Shown here piece after piece: positions 1-10,820 of a DNA stretch of 64,000 nucleotides. Position numbers and translations under genes: made by a program. The notes beneath the pieces are model-generated. The model was given only the letters and a program-made list of their open reading frames with translations, was not told the origin of the DNA and did no database searches. Every line of letters begins with the position of its first letter. Positions within the stretch are counted from its first letter, which is position 1. The stretch comes from Nitrobacteraceae bacterium AZCC 2146 (GTDB lineage: Bacteria > Pseudomonadota > Alphaproteobacteria > Rhizobiales > Xanthobacteraceae), in NCBI GenBank assembly GCA_036924855.1, contig JBAGRP010000001.1:4402001-4466000 (forward strand). Direction: 5' to 3'.

Positions 1-2755
1 GCGGCAGCCCGTTCCGCCGGCCATCCTGGCAGCTGTGCCCGCTCAGTTGTCGGCGATCGTGATGAAGCTGCTCGCCAAGACAGCCGAGGAACGCTACCAG
101 ACGGCAGCGGGGCTTAAGGCCGATCTGCATAGGTGCCGCACAGCGTGGGAGCAGACATGCAGAATAGACCCATTTCCGGTCGGCTTGCAGGATGCATCGA
201 ACCGGCTGATGATTCCCGAAAAGCTTTACGGGCGCACGAGCGAATCGCCACATTGCTTACGGCGTTCGACGGGATAGCCACTCACGGTGAACCGTCGCTT
301 GTTCTGGTCTCAGGCTATTCGGGTATCGGCAAATCCTCAGTCGTCAACGAGTTGCACAAGGTCATCGTTCTGCCGCGAGGAATTTTCATTTCAGGCAAGT
401 TCGACCAGCGACTGAGAGACGTTCCATATGCCACTCTCGCCCAGGCTTTCCAGGAGCTCATGCGTCAGACCCTGAATAGCGGCGAGGATGACATCCACTA
501 CTGGCGCGATGCCATCCTCGATGCGGTCGGCAGTCAGGGCGCTCTTTTGACCGATCTGATCCCCGAGCTTGTGGTCCTGATCGGACCACAGCCACCGGTC
601 CCCGCACTGCCTCCCTTGGACGCGCAGCTCCGATTTCAGGCTGTATTCCAGCGCTTCATCGGCGTATTTGCCGGCGCCGACCACCCGCTCGTTATTTTTG
701 TGGATGATCTCCAATGGCTCGATCCGGCAACGCTCGTGCTTATCGAATATCTGATGACGAGCCCCGAGACGCAGTATCTCTTGCTCATCGGTGCGTACCG
801 AGACAACGAGGTGGGTCCCGGCCATGCGCTCATGGCTACAGTGGATCCGAAGGACCGGCACCCCTATCGACGAGCTCGTCCTGGCTCCGCTCTCGGTTGA
901 TCACATTGAACAGCTCCTTTGTGACGCACTTCGCTGCGGGCAGGTCCAGATACGGCCGCTCGCCGAGCTCGTCTTTCGCAAGACCGGAGGCAATCCCTTT
1001 TTTGCCATCCAATTCCTCACGAACCTCGCTGAGGAAGGCCTCCTGAAGCTAGATACCAATTCGAGGTCCTGGATATGGGATATTGACGGCATCGAAGCCA
1101 AATCGTTCACCGACAATCTCGTGGATTTGATGGTCAGGCGCCTGCAGCGCCTGCCTCACGATTCTCAGGACGCGTTGAAACAGCTCGCTTGCCTGGGAAG
1201 CCACGCCGATTTTCCGACACTCGCAATCGTTCATGGCGCATCCGAAGAGTCGATGCATGAGAGCTTTCGCGCCGCCGCATATTCGGGTGTCATTTTCTCG
1301 CGCGAAGGACATTACCGGTTCCTGCACGATCGGGTTCAGGAGGCAGCGTATGCGCTCATTGCGACCGGCTCTCGCGCCGAAGTCCATCTTCAAATTGCGC
1401 GCCATCTCTTGGAGGGGATGCCGCAGCAAAAAATTCCCGAGAGAGTATTCGATATCGTCAACCAATTTAATCGAGGCGCTCTTTTTTTCGCGACTGGGCG
1501 GAAAAGGAGACGGTGGCGCGCTTCAACCTTCAGGCCGGTCAGAAGGCCAAGACCTCCTTGGCTTACGCATCCGCCTGCAGCTACCTTTCCGCCGGCCTAT
1601 CCACCCTGAAAGAAGAAGGATGGCAAGAGTCTTATGATCTGACTTTAGCTCTGTGCTTCGAACTTGCCGATTGTGCGCTCCTCGGCTCGAATTTTGAAGA
1701 GGCCGAATTCCACATCGAACAGATGCTGATCAAAGGCCGGCGGAAGGTCGATCGGGCGGAAGCCTATCGCTTGAGAGTCATTCTCCAGCTCATGATTGGG
1801 AAAACCGAAGAAGCAGTTCGGACCGCACTCGAATGCCTTCGTATGTTTGGTCTGACATTGCCCGAGCGTCCCACACCAGCAGAAGTTAAGGAAGAGTACG
1901 AAGCGTTGCTGCGCGATCTCGGCGACCGCCCGATCGAGAGCCTGATCGATTTGCCACTGATGCGCGATGAAGAGATGCGCGTGGCTACAAACGTCATGGC
2001 GAGGCTCGGCATCGCGGCCTATGTCTTTGATCCGGACTTCTATCGAATGAGCGTGTGCCGCACGGTTCGGTTGGGACTTGAGCACGGCATGAACGAGTTC
2101 GTCACGCTTGTGCTTGCCGGGATCGCCCTCTTTATTGGTCCAATTTTTGATCGTTACGAGGACGGTGAACGCTTTGGGCGCGTGGCCGTTGAAGCAGCCG
2201 AGCGCCATGGATTCGAAGTACAGCAGGCAGGCACAAACCTCATGCTGCAGATGGCGCTGATCTGGACGCGCCCCATCGAAATGGCTCTGGGCTGTCTGGA
2301 TAAGACCAGTCAAGTCGCCCAGGCGACGGGGCGAGGTCATCTATGCCTGCTTAGCTCAGGAACACCGCCTTACTAATCGTATCGCGCGTGGCGATCCGCT
2401 CGATCAAATCTGGCAAGACTCGACGCTGGCCCTCGATTTCGTTCGGCGGGCCAAATTCGCCAATGCATTGATATTGTCTCAAGCGCACAGGACTTCGTCC
2501 TGACGCTTCGGGAAGGTGCTGGAGGGAACGCCCCGACCAACGAAGCTAAGATCGAGGCACAAGCAATTGAAAGCGGGATCCCGGTCGTCATCTGCTTTCA
2601 TTGGATTTTGCAATTGCAAAAGCACTTTCGGTTGGGATTCCCCGATAGAGCGCTCGAGTTTGCGGAGCGGACGAAGCCCGTTCTTAAGTCGGCTCGGCTT
2701 CACATCCAATGGGTGGATTACTGCCTCTACCATTCTCTAGCTCTCGCCGCGCAAT
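1..2755 (+). pseudogene. Trifunctional kinase/ATPase/sensor kinase, decayed fragment
   Basis: Remnant of the same family as the intact genes at 12100-19887 and 36788-42700. It enters from the left edge in the C-lobe of the kinase-like domain (IVMKLLAKTAEERYQTA, near position 50), continues through the AAA_16-type ATPase (intact P-loop GYSGIGKSS near 313-340, Walker B FVDDLQWLD near 700) and into the long helical-repeat region. Homology moves between reading frames near 235, 845, 1500 and after 2370, so no full protein can be made. The last family-like residues are near 2750, where the sequence switches to a sugar-binding protein; GAF, PAS and histidine kinase parts are missing. Family assignment is by direct comparison with the two intact copies in this window. 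Confidence 0.85.
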
Positions 2756-3248
2756 TTTCAAAGGTATCGCCAACGGAGCAATCCGAACAGCGTCCAGCGA
2801 GATCAAGATCGACGCCGAGGTGTTTGGCGATTGGAATTATGCAAAGGCGAAGGGCTTGTGCGAGAACCTCGTGCTATCGGGCAAGAAGGTTGATGGCATC
2901 TGGTTCTCAGGCGCCGAGATGACACGCGCCTGCATCGATGTCTTCAGGCAGAGCGGCAAGCCGCTCGTCCCGATGACCGGCGAAGGCAATAACGGTTTTC
3001 TACGTGTCTGGAGCGAAACGGGCGTCGAGAGCATCGCGCCGGTGTTCACGCCCGGCCTCGGACCTGCACTCGTTCGCGCGGCGGTGGCGCTCCTCGAAGG
3101 CAAGCAGTTGAACACGACCTACTTCTCATCGCCGCCGCCGATCCTCAAAGCCGACTTGATGAAGTATTTTCGTCCCGATCTGAACGATGCTTTTTGGGTG
3201 CCGTCGACCCTGCCGGAGGATAAGATCGAGGCCATGTTCAAGAAGTAG
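2756..3248 (+). pseudogene. Sugar ABC transporter substrate-binding protein, C-terminal fragment
   Basis: About 160 codons matching the C-terminal lobe of periplasmic ribose-type binding proteins: FGDWNYAKAKGLCENLVL, then DGIWFSGAEMTRACIDVF and MTGEGNNGF, ending WVPSTLPEDKIEAMFKK. The N-terminal lobe and signal peptide are absent because the gene starts abruptly at the junction with the kinase remnant near 2755. The fragment could only be read as a fusion to kinase debris. It is followed 7 bp later by the ABC ATPase gene, the usual order for sugar transporters. Binding-protein family membership is clear from motifs; the sugar cannot be told. Confidence 0.8.
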
Positions 3249-3255
3249 GTGTAGC

Positions 3256-5749
3256 GTGGAGATCGACCCGATACGCGTCGCGCCGCAGCAAGCATCCGAT
3301 GTCGTGATCTCTGTACGCTCGGTCTCCAAATCATTCCGGGCGACAGCAGCCTTGACCGACGTCAGCATCGAAGGACGAGCCAGCTCCATTCACGCTGTCA
3401 CCGGCGAGAACGGGGCCGGCAAATCGACGCTGATGAAGCTGTTGGCCGGCGTCTATCATCCCGATGCAGGCAGAATTTACCTAAATGGCCGCCCCGTCCA
3501 TTTCGAGAACCCTACTCAAGCGCTCAGGGCAGGCCTATCGACAGTGTTCCAGGAACTGACTTTACTGCCAAACCTGAGGATTGCCGAGAACATGCTTCTT
3601 GGCCGCGAGCCAGGCCAGTACGGATGGCTCGGCCGCGGGGAGATGGTGGCCAGCGCTCGCAACGTGCTTCGCCAGATCGGCATCGATCTCGATGTCGAGC
3701 GGCCCTGCGGGACACTGACGATCGGCGAGCAACAACTCATTGAGATCGCCAAAGGTGTTTCGATCGACGCTGCTGTCTTTATCTTCGACGAGCCGACCGC
3801 GGCCCTGAGCAGGGCCGAAGTCGACAAGCTGGAGTCGTTGCTGAGGACCCTGCGCGACAAGGGGAAGTCGCTGTTCTACATCAGCCACCGCGTCGAGGAG
3901 ATATTCCGCTTTTGTGACACAGTGACCGTCCTAAAAGACGGCAGATGCGTGACGACAGAAACCACGAATAACCTCGACGTGGACCGGCTGGTGACCTTGA
4001 TGGTCGGTCGGTCGTTGGCCGGTGTTTTTCCTGCTCGAGCATCCCCGCAGTGCGAAGCTGCGCTCGACATTACGAATTTCGTGACCGTCGCAGGGGCGCC
4101 GGCCGTCTCGTTTCATCTACGGCGCGGCGAGATCGTCGTCCTCGCGGGGCTGGAAGGACAGGGCCAGCGTGAAATCCTCCGCGGCCTCGCCGGAGCCTTT
4201 GCGCCGCAGGCCGGCGAGTTCACCAAGACCGCGATGGACGGAGCGAAGCTACCCTATGACCCGCGCCGGGGAATTGCTCGATGCGTTGCGGACGGGGTGG
4301 CACTCATCCCCGAAGACCGAAAGCTCGACGGACTATTTCTCGACCTCTCGATAGAGCAGAACTTCGTCATCGGCCAGTTGCAGGGGATGGGGTTGGCCCG
4401 CAAGACGCGGTGGGACGCGGGATTGATCTCCAGGTTGATGGCGACCATGCAACTGCGGGCCGATCCAGACGGTTCGCTCTCTGTCCGGAGGCAACCAGCA
4501 GAAGGTGATGCTGGGACGATGGCTTCAGATGAGGACCGACATACTGCTCATCGAGGAGCCGACGCGCGGCATCGATGTCGGAACCAAGGTCGAGATCTAT
4601 CGTCTGCTTCGCGATTTCGCCAACCAAGGAGGAGCCGTGCTTCTCGTCGCAAGCGATTTAATCGAGGTGATGGGATTGTGCGATCGCATCTTGGTGGTGC
4701 GCGCCGGGCAGATCGTCGCCGAGGTCGACGCCGAGTCGGCGACCGAGAAAAGCGTTTTGGAGCGCTCTCTGCGCAGCGGCTCCGACGACAATCGGTCGCG
4801 GGGCGCAAGCTCGGTGCTGCTCCAGATCCAGATGGAGCAATTGCGCACCGGGATCAGCCCGTACACGGTGAGCGTTCCAGTGCTTCTCTTCGCGGCGCTG
4901 GCGCTCGCCGCGCCGAACTTTCTCGATGGGCAGAATCTGTCAAACCTGTCAGGACAGGTGACCGCCCTGCTGCTCGTCACACTTGGACAATTGGTCGTGT
5001 GTCTCGTCGCCGGCATCGATCTCTCGGTAGGATCGGTGGTGGGTCTCGCAAGCTGTATCGCGGCCACCCAGAGCGACCCGCTCGTGCTCATCGTGCTCGC
5101 CCTGGCCCTCGGTCTCGGCGTCGGACTAGTGAATGGCTGCGGCGTCGCCCTGGCAGGCATTCACCCCCTCATCATGACTCTGAGCTCGATGACGTTCTTG
5201 CAGGGGCTTGCGCTGCTGGTGCTCCCGATCCCGGGCGGCGGCGTTCCTCCGTTCCTCCTGCGCGCGGCCAAGGCAACGATCCTGGATATGCCGGTCTCGC
5301 TGATCTGGTGTGCTGCGGCAATGACTCTACTGGCAGTTCTACTTCATCGCACGCGTCTCGGACTGCATATCTTCGCAGTCGGTGCAAACGGATCGAACGC
5401 GCGTCTCAATGGCGTACGCAGTCGCCGGGTCACGGTCATAGCCTATGTGCTGTGCAGCCTCCTCTCCGTCGCAGCCGGCCTTTATCTGAGCGGCCACGTT
5501 TCCTCTGGCGACCCGACGATGGGGCAAGCGTTTGCGCTCGATTCGATCACGGCCGCGGCTTTGGAAGGGGTCAGGCTCACTGGCGGCGTCGGCAGCATTC
5601 TCGGCTGCGTTACCGGAACCCTGACCTTGGGTTTCGTGACCAATGGCATCAACCTGCTCGGCATTTCGCCGTTTCTGCGGCTGGCGGTGACCGGAACGCT
5701 GTTGCTGGTTGCCATATGTTTGCAGCGACGATCGACTATCGGGCTATGA
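3256..5749 (+). pseudogene. Sugar ABC transporter ATPase fused to permease, frameshifted
   Basis: RbsA-type duplicated ATPase followed without a stop by an RbsC-type permease. A GTG start at 3256 gives the first ATPase domain (Walker A GENGAGKST, signature TIGEQQ, Walker B FIFDEPTAAL) and the start of the second domain. Near 4475 homology jumps from frame 1 to frame 2, where LSGGNQQKVMLGRW and LLIEEPTRGIDVGTK continue; the natural protein is therefore broken unless this is a sequencing error. From about 4850 the frame-2 protein is a polytopic permease (LVAGIDLSVGSVVGLAS, AVGANGSNARLNGV) ending at 5749. ATPase-permease fusions of this kind occur in rhizobia. The uninterrupted frame-1 ORF spanning 3187-6729 is a read-through, not a gene. 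Confidence 0.8.
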
Positions 5750-6729
5750 TAAAGCCGGGTGACAAAATCGCACGCGCTGAATCATGGCAGCGGCTTCGCC
5801 TCGTCGGCGTCGCCCTTTTGACGATGCCACCGGCCTATAGCTGCACGTTAGCCTTGTTGGCACTGACGGCCATGCTGCGTCCCGCTCTTCTTTCGCCGGA
5901 GTTGCTGCTTCTGATCCTCCGGCAGGCCGCACCCCTAGGGCTTACGACCATTGGCCAGTCCCTCATCATGCGCGGGCTGTCGCTGGATCTGTCCATTGGC
6001 GGTGTCGTGGTTGCAGTGACCTATGCCCTGACAAGCGGCTATGGGCACCTCCCTGAGGCGCTGCTCCTCCCGGCGTGCCTGATCCTCGGCATGGGGATTG
6101 GCGGGGTGAATGGCTTCTTGATCGTTCGATTCAGAGCGTCGTCGGTCATCGTCACCTTAGCGGTGGCGATGATCCTCTACGGGATCGTGATTGCGCTCAG
6201 CCAGTTGCGCGCACCCGGCGACGCGCCGGAGTCCTTGAAGCTTGTCGGATCCGGCCGGATTGGGATCCTCCCGAATGCGCTGGCACTTTGGTTTGCCGCG
6301 CTTATCCCCGCAACACTATTGTTGAGAAGTACGGTCTTCGGCAACTATCTCGACGCTGTAGGTGCCAATCCGCGTGCTGCCACTTTATCTGGATTCCCCA
6401 TCAGCGGATTATCTTCATCACTCATGTCTTGTCCGGTGCGACGGGGGGTGTTGAGCGCTTTTCTGCTCACCGGCTTTGTCGGGATGGGAAGCGTGACGGT
6501 TGGTCAGGATCTCCCGTTGAACACCCTGGCGGCTTGCATTCTCGGCGGCGTCAATTTCGGCAGCGGGCTAGGCGGGATAACTGGACCGGCGGTCGCCGCG
6601 TTCATGCTGACATTCCTCTTCAATCTACTTACCAACTTCGGACTGGGCGAGCCGGAGCAGCTGATGCTGCAGGGCGCCATCATTGTGGTCGCGGCTTTGA
6701 CCTATTCGATGCGGCAGAGAGACCAATGA
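5746..6729 (+). CDS. Sugar ABC transporter permease (RbsC-like), possibly damaged
   Basis: 327-aa membrane permease of the ribose/xylose class. The ATG overlaps the stop of the preceding gene (ATGA), the classic sign of translational coupling. Typical features: about eight to ten hydrophobic segments, the LSLDLSIGGVVVA loop, AVGANPRAA-like segment (here AVGANPRAATLSG) and a glycine-rich LGGVNFGSGLGGITGP near the end. Between about 6405 and 6450 the expected membrane helix is seen in another frame (IIFITHVLSGATGG) while the open frame reads a polar LSSSLMSCPVRRG, which suggests two compensating indels replacing about 14 residues. With its ATPase and binding protein broken, it is probably a non-functional relic. 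Confidence 0.7.
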   Translation: MIKPGDKIARAESWQRLRLVGVALLTMPPAYSCTLALLALTAMLRPALLSPELLLLILRQAAPLGLTTIGQSLIMRGLSLDLSIGGVVVAVTYALTSGYGHLPEALLLPACLILGMGIGGVNGFLIVRFRASSVIVTLAVAMILYGIVIALSQLRAPGDAPESLKLVGSGRIGILPNALALWFAALIPATLLLRSTVFGNYLDAVGANPRAATLSGFPISGLSSSLMSCPVRRGVLSAFLLTGFVGMGSVTVGQDLPLNTLAACILGGVNFGSGLGGITGPAVAAFMLTFLFNLLTNFGLGEPEQLMLQGAIIVVAALTYSMRQRDQ

Positions 6730-6799
6730 GCGGGGACCCCTCCTCCGCGGTAGCCGACGCGAATTGCAGCCGGGACCATTGCCGATCCACTTCACAAAA

Positions 6800-7159
6800 T
6801 CAGATCTTCTGCGCGATCCAATAGCCCGCGCATCGCGCCGTCCCTGCCCGGCCGCTCCAGACGCCTCGACCCGCCACGCCCGCCAGGCGGCCCAAGCCGG
6901 ATGCATATCTCTCTCCGACAGTCACCGAGGCACGAACAATACCGTTCTTTCCGACGCGCCCCCTGAACCTCACCAGATTGGGATGCGTAACAACCCCGCT
7001 CGAGATGTTGACTGCGAAATTATAGCTTTGGTCGCACGCTCCCTGTTGCGTCACGAAGACCAGATTCCAGGATCCGTCATAGGGCGATGCCGCAACGGCG
7101 GACGGAACAACGGCTATGCAACAAGCGAGGCCTAACGCGAAGCGCGCGATTTTCTTCAT
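6800..7159 (-). CDS. Small secreted protein, unknown function
   Basis: 119-aa protein. The chosen ATG (7157-7159) is preceded by a GGGACGAG-type ribosome binding site and opens a clean signal peptide (KKIARFALGLACCIAVV, cleavage near AVAA-SP). The mature part contains DGSWNLVFVTQQGACDQSYNF and a Gly/Ser-rich C-terminus with GVWSGRAGTARCAGYW. This looks like a family of small periplasmic proteins common in Bradyrhizobium, but I cannot give it a function. A longer in-frame extension exists to 7288; it lacks the ribosome site and would bury the signal peptide. Confidence 0.6.
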   Translation of the reverse strand: MKKIARFALGLACCIAVVPSAVAASPYDGSWNLVFVTQQGACDQSYNFAVNISSGVVTHPNLVRFRGRVGKNGIVRASVTVGERYASGLGRLAGVAGRGVWSGRAGTARCAGYWIAQKI

Positions 7160-7621
7160 CTTCTCGTCCCCTGGTTCCAGACAATTAGGAAGCTGTGGTG
7201 GCAGGAAGACGGTGGCCCTTGGACATAAGCGTTCATTTTGCGACCCTGCCGACAGATACACCGGTGGTTTTGCTCCGCCAACTTTCAATAGCTCTTATGA
7301 CGCGATCTACTGTACACGCGTATCGCGGAGTTCTCCCAAGGTTGGCCAGAAGTACACTTTTGTCTAGTTCTGGCCTATGTGCCTTGTTCGACTTCGCCGG
7401 ATAGTCGACACAGCTGAGATTGGGGGTCGCTCAATCCGATGCTGCCAAGGCAGTCCGCCTTTGCTGGCTTCTCTGGAAGGCCTTGGTAGTTTCTCCGGAA
7501 GGGTACCCCCCTGCTCTCGCCCAAACGGAGCCGCCGCTCGCATGCCGCCTGTCCCTCCGATAGCTCAGCCGTCTTGAATGATTTCACCGGTTCCGGATTA
7601 ATCTCGGTCGCAACCGCACTG
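7160..7621. other. Gap without a supported gene
   Basis: A minus-strand ORF (7375-7587, 70 aa) covers part of the stretch, but it has no recognisable motif or ribosome binding site. Nothing else is supported. Confidence 0.4.
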
Positions 7622-8032
7622 CTACGAAGCCGTCCTGCACCCGATCGGTTTCAACTCGGCCACCGCTACATTGGGGGTGCCTAGCTGTGCAGCCATATCG
7701 GTGACGAGATTGGTCAGCTGCAATTCCTCCCGAGACAGTTCATGCAAATCTTCCCACGGCGGCACGTTCAGCGACAGCGACAACAGATCACCCGTGCCAC
7801 CCATCTCAAAGGTGTACTTGGCAAGGCGTCCGATATCGCGTTCCATGATCATCAGATCATCTGCGCTGTAGGTCGCCGCCTTGGCGTGATCGGCGCGGTC
7901 CCCCATCCAGATCTGATGCACCCGAACATGGGCAGTCTCGGGCACGTAACGCGTCTTGCCCGAGAGGAGCAGAAAGACACACATCGATTCGCAATGCGCG
8001 ACGGACAATACGGTTGTGTCCATGATTCTCAC
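7622..8032 (-). pseudogene. ClpP-like periplasmic protein, N-terminally truncated
   Basis: 136-aa reading frame resembling the C-terminal half of COG3904-type predicted periplasmic proteins with a ClpP-like fold. Supporting motifs are CESMCVFLLLSGKTRYVPETA (nucleophile-elbow region), VRVHQIWMGDRA and the conserved tail region LSREELQLTNLVT. The signal peptide and first ClpP half are missing, so it probably starts inside the ancestral gene; ATG at 8023 or 8032 are the only starts. It is most likely a relic. Assignment rests on remembered family patterns. Confidence 0.45.
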
Positions 8033-8626
8033 TCGTTAACTCCGCCTATTGTGTTGCACCTCGACAGATCGGCATTGCAACCCAACCCTACTCGCAGAGA
8101 GATGGACCAACCATTGCGCAGAGGTTGCTTCCGTACCGTACATTTAGGTGAGAGGAGCCTACTTAGGTTTAGGATATGCCTATCTCAGCCTTGCCTTGCG
8201 ACGCGCAGCACGCCTTGGCGCAGGGGCCGAGTGTCTCGTCGATGATGATTTTTGATGGCGCAGCGGCCGCATTCGACGCTGCGAGAGGCGGGTTCGGACG
8301 GCGTTGCTCGTCAGGGGTGGTTGCTTGTCGAGGCGTTTCGCCCGTTGATGGAGCGACGCGGACGACGGCGCCGCACAGGTGTGGAAAAGCGCCAACGGCA
8401 CCGCCGGTAAGCAGCCTGCCGGTAGATCGATCCGCGGGTCAGCTGGCGCGTGTTCCGGCCGTTCCGCGTCGTCCGGCGCATCGAGCCAGACCATGTCAGA
8501 AGATTTTGCTGCGATCGGGATGCGAACCTTTTAGTGGCTGCCCTTGCTATCCCAGTTCGCATCATTGATTACATAGCCGTCCACATATTAACAGTAGAGG
8601 CCTTTTCCACTCGCCAGTCGCTCAAA
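8033..8626. other. Gap without a supported gene
   Basis: GC-rich stretch with overlapping arginine-rich ORFs on both strands (8176-8568 and 8180-8565). They have no motif, no consistent ribosome binding site and look like chance reading frames. The AT-richer end (8560-8625) lies beyond the 3' end of the cyclase gene. Confidence 0.4.
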
Positions 8627-9838
8627 CTAATCGTGCAACGGTGAGTCGTGAGTCCCTGTAGCTGCAGCCTCATCCGGCAAACCGAACACACGCTGCGCCT
8701 TGGAGAAGCCTGCGATCGGGAATTCGCCGAGGTCAGTCCAGTCGTTCCCGCACACACCGGCAAAGGCCGCCGACGCCACCACTGTACGGTGAAGACGGCT
8801 GGCGATCTTCTCCAGCCTTGCTGCGAGATTGACCGCGGGCCCGATGCAGGTGAAATCGAGGCGGCTGCTTCCACCGATATTGCCGAACAATATCCCGCCG
8901 ATATGAAGCGCTACGCCGAAGCGAAAGCGTTCGATCGCCTCACCACTCGGATAGTGCATCGCGTCGACGTTGGCGCGAGCCTCACGCGCCGCCTCCAAAA
9001 CGCGCCCGCAAACCTCGCCAAGATTGCCGCCGTCTTTGGCGATCGGGTAAACCGCGAGCAACCCGTCGCCCATGAATTTCAGGATCTCGCCGCCTTGCTT
9101 GCGTATGGCGGGCACCTGGCAATCGAAATATTGATTGAGAATGTCGACCACGATTTCGGGTGCGAGCCGATCGGAGAGCGCAGTAAAGCCGCGCAAATCC
9201 GACAGCCAGATCGCGGCCTGCATGGTTTCGGCGTGTCCGCGGCGGATTTCGCCAGCAAGAATTCGCTCGCCGGCGCGGTTGCCGACATAGGTGTCGAGCA
9301 GCGTGGCGGCGGTGCGGCGCCACGCGAAAATCTCGCCTAGCCTCGCAAAGGGCGCCACAATCTTCCGCAACGCCTCAAGCTGCTCGTCGGAGAATCCATC
9401 AGGCGCTTTCGTGGTCCAGCTCGAGGCGTGAACGGTGCCGTCGGTAAACACTAGCGGCAACGCGATGTAGTCCGTGACGCCTTCGGCGCGCATATCGTCA
9501 AAGAATGGGAAGCGTTTACTCTCGGGGTCGTCGAGACGATACCTCACCTCGTGCCCGCTGCCGTAGAGAATGGCCAGCGGATTACGGGTAAACTCGGAGG
9601 ATTCCGGCATGTCGAAATCGATGGTGCCGACGACGACCTCGGCACCCGGCCGCCACACGAAGCTGCGGCCGAAAGCGTCGGGATGCAGCGTCTGCACGAA
9701 CGCGCCGACACGCCAGAGCGGCAGGCCCGCGTCAACCAGGCGCTCGCAGCTCTGTGACAACAGCGCCATCGGCGTTCGCGCCGACCGCGCGCCATCCATC
9801 AGCCAATCGACGAGCCTCTGAAGAACGGTCGTGTTCAT
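8627..9838 (-). CDS. Class III adenylate/guanylate cyclase
   Basis: 403-aa soluble cyclase making cyclic nucleotide from ATP or GTP. The N-terminal half (about 1-185) looks like a GAF-type sensory region (VTDYIALPLVF, DEQLEALRKI). The C-terminal half is the catalytic domain: WLSDLRGFTALSDR carries the first metal-binding Asp, EILKFMGDGLLAVYP carries the purine-contacting Lys and the second metal Asp, and CIGPAVNLAARLE carries the transition-state Asn and Arg. GPAVN in place of GDTVN is a known variant in rhizobial cyclases. ATG at 9838 is preferred over an upstream extension to 9886. A C-terminal relic of a second, similar cyclase lies just upstream on the same strand. Confidence 0.85.
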   Translation of the reverse strand: MNTTVLQRLVDWLMDGARSARTPMALLSQSCERLVDAGLPLWRVGAFVQTLHPDAFGRSFVWRPGAEVVVGTIDFDMPESSEFTRNPLAILYGSGHEVRYRLDDPESKRFPFFDDMRAEGVTDYIALPLVFTDGTVHASSWTTKAPDGFSDEQLEALRKIVAPFARLGEIFAWRRTAATLLDTYVGNRAGERILAGEIRRGHAETMQAAIWLSDLRGFTALSDRLAPEIVVDILNQYFDCQVPAIRKQGGEILKFMGDGLLAVYPIAKDGGNLGEVCGRVLEAAREARANVDAMHYPSGEAIERFRFGVALHIGGILFGNIGGSSRLDFTCIGPAVNLAARLEKIASRLHRTVVASAAFAGVCGNDWTDLGEFPIAGFSKAQRVFGLPDEAAATGTHDSPLHD

Positions 9839-9901
9839 GATCGCGCCATTAGCGGACCAAGTTGCCGCGCAGTCAAGCCGGCACAAGTGCTTTGCGAAAC
9901 A

Positions 9902-10060
9902 TCACCTGACCGCGCCGGGCTGCGGCACCACCTGGACGCGGTCGATCCCGCTGGCCTTATCCCGCAACCCAAACACCCGCTGCGCCTTGGGAAAACCGGC
10001 CATCGGAAATTCACCGAGATCGGCCCAATCGCAGGCGCACACATCGGCGCACGCCGCTGA
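9902..10060 (-). pseudogene. Class III cyclase, 3' end fragment
   Basis: The minus strand reads CDWADLGEFPMAGFPKAQRVFGL and then a stop at 9902-9904. This matches the last part of the neighbouring intact cyclase (DWTDLGEFPIAGFSKAQRVFGL). Only about 50 codons remain; the rest of the gene is absent upstream. It is best read as what is left of a tandem cyclase pair after deletion. Confidence 0.75.
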
Positions 10061-10820
10061 CGCCGGCCATCGAGATCGCGAGCCAGCGTCGTCACTGTAA
10101 CGAGTCCCAATCCTGTAATAAGGCAGATAGTTCTGAGGCGGGTATTCGCGATCCGCTATAGGCTCATTCTAGATCTCCGAGTGGATGACCACATCGTCCT
10201 CTGCTACAATTCCCCGTCTCCCTCAGCGTACACTGTACGCCGACAGCTCCCGTCGGTGCTCGCCCCGTGAGCTTCGGCGCGATGCTCATAGCTTGCCGCA
10301 AGCCTCTCGAGGCGAGCCGCAACGGGCTCATCAGTGATGGTTCCAACGATTCGCTACAAGGCGTCTGCGACGTCGACCCAGGCTCCGCTAGGCATTAGCA
10401 TCTCCGGCAGCTCGCTTGTGATAATATCTGCGTACCCTTTGAGTTAGCCCGATGCTATTGCGCCGAGGTGTAGGGAATCGAAAGAACGATAATGGAGCCC
10501 TGCCGTCGCAGCGCTTCTTCAATAAGTATTCTGCCTGTCCGCCCCCCGTTTATCATTACCACTACGAATAGAGATTAGCGTGGGACTCGATTGAACGGTC
10601 CATGCACCCGGCTTGCTTTGAGACCATGCATTCTGACGTGCAGCGAATGACGGTTCGTTATCCGATTCCGGTGCCAGGCTGCTGGCCGCCTCGAAAACAA
10701 GATTTTAAGGCCGCAATTCGCACGTTGCGGCTATATGTTACGGGTAAGTTATTCGCGATGTGATGCTGGGTAGGCAGACCGTGTCGTCGATGGTGAGAAC
10801 ACTGGGTGCCTTGCGATTTC
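10061..10820. other. Long gap, no convincing gene
   Basis: No complete gene is seen. On the minus strand a short frame (about 10460-10556) reads INGGRTGRILIEEALRRQGS and ends in a stop, which looks like true coding sequence of a lost gene but cannot be identified. Confidence 0.35.

Noticed and set aside
3187..6729. A single 1180-aa frame-1 ORF
   Set aside because: It joins an ATPase N-terminal part to a permease by reading through 1.3 kb of the wrong frame; the true middle (signature, Walker B, first permease) is in frame 2.
8176..8568. Overlapping ORFs on both strands
   Set aside because: Arg/Pro-rich mirror frames without motifs or ribosome sites.
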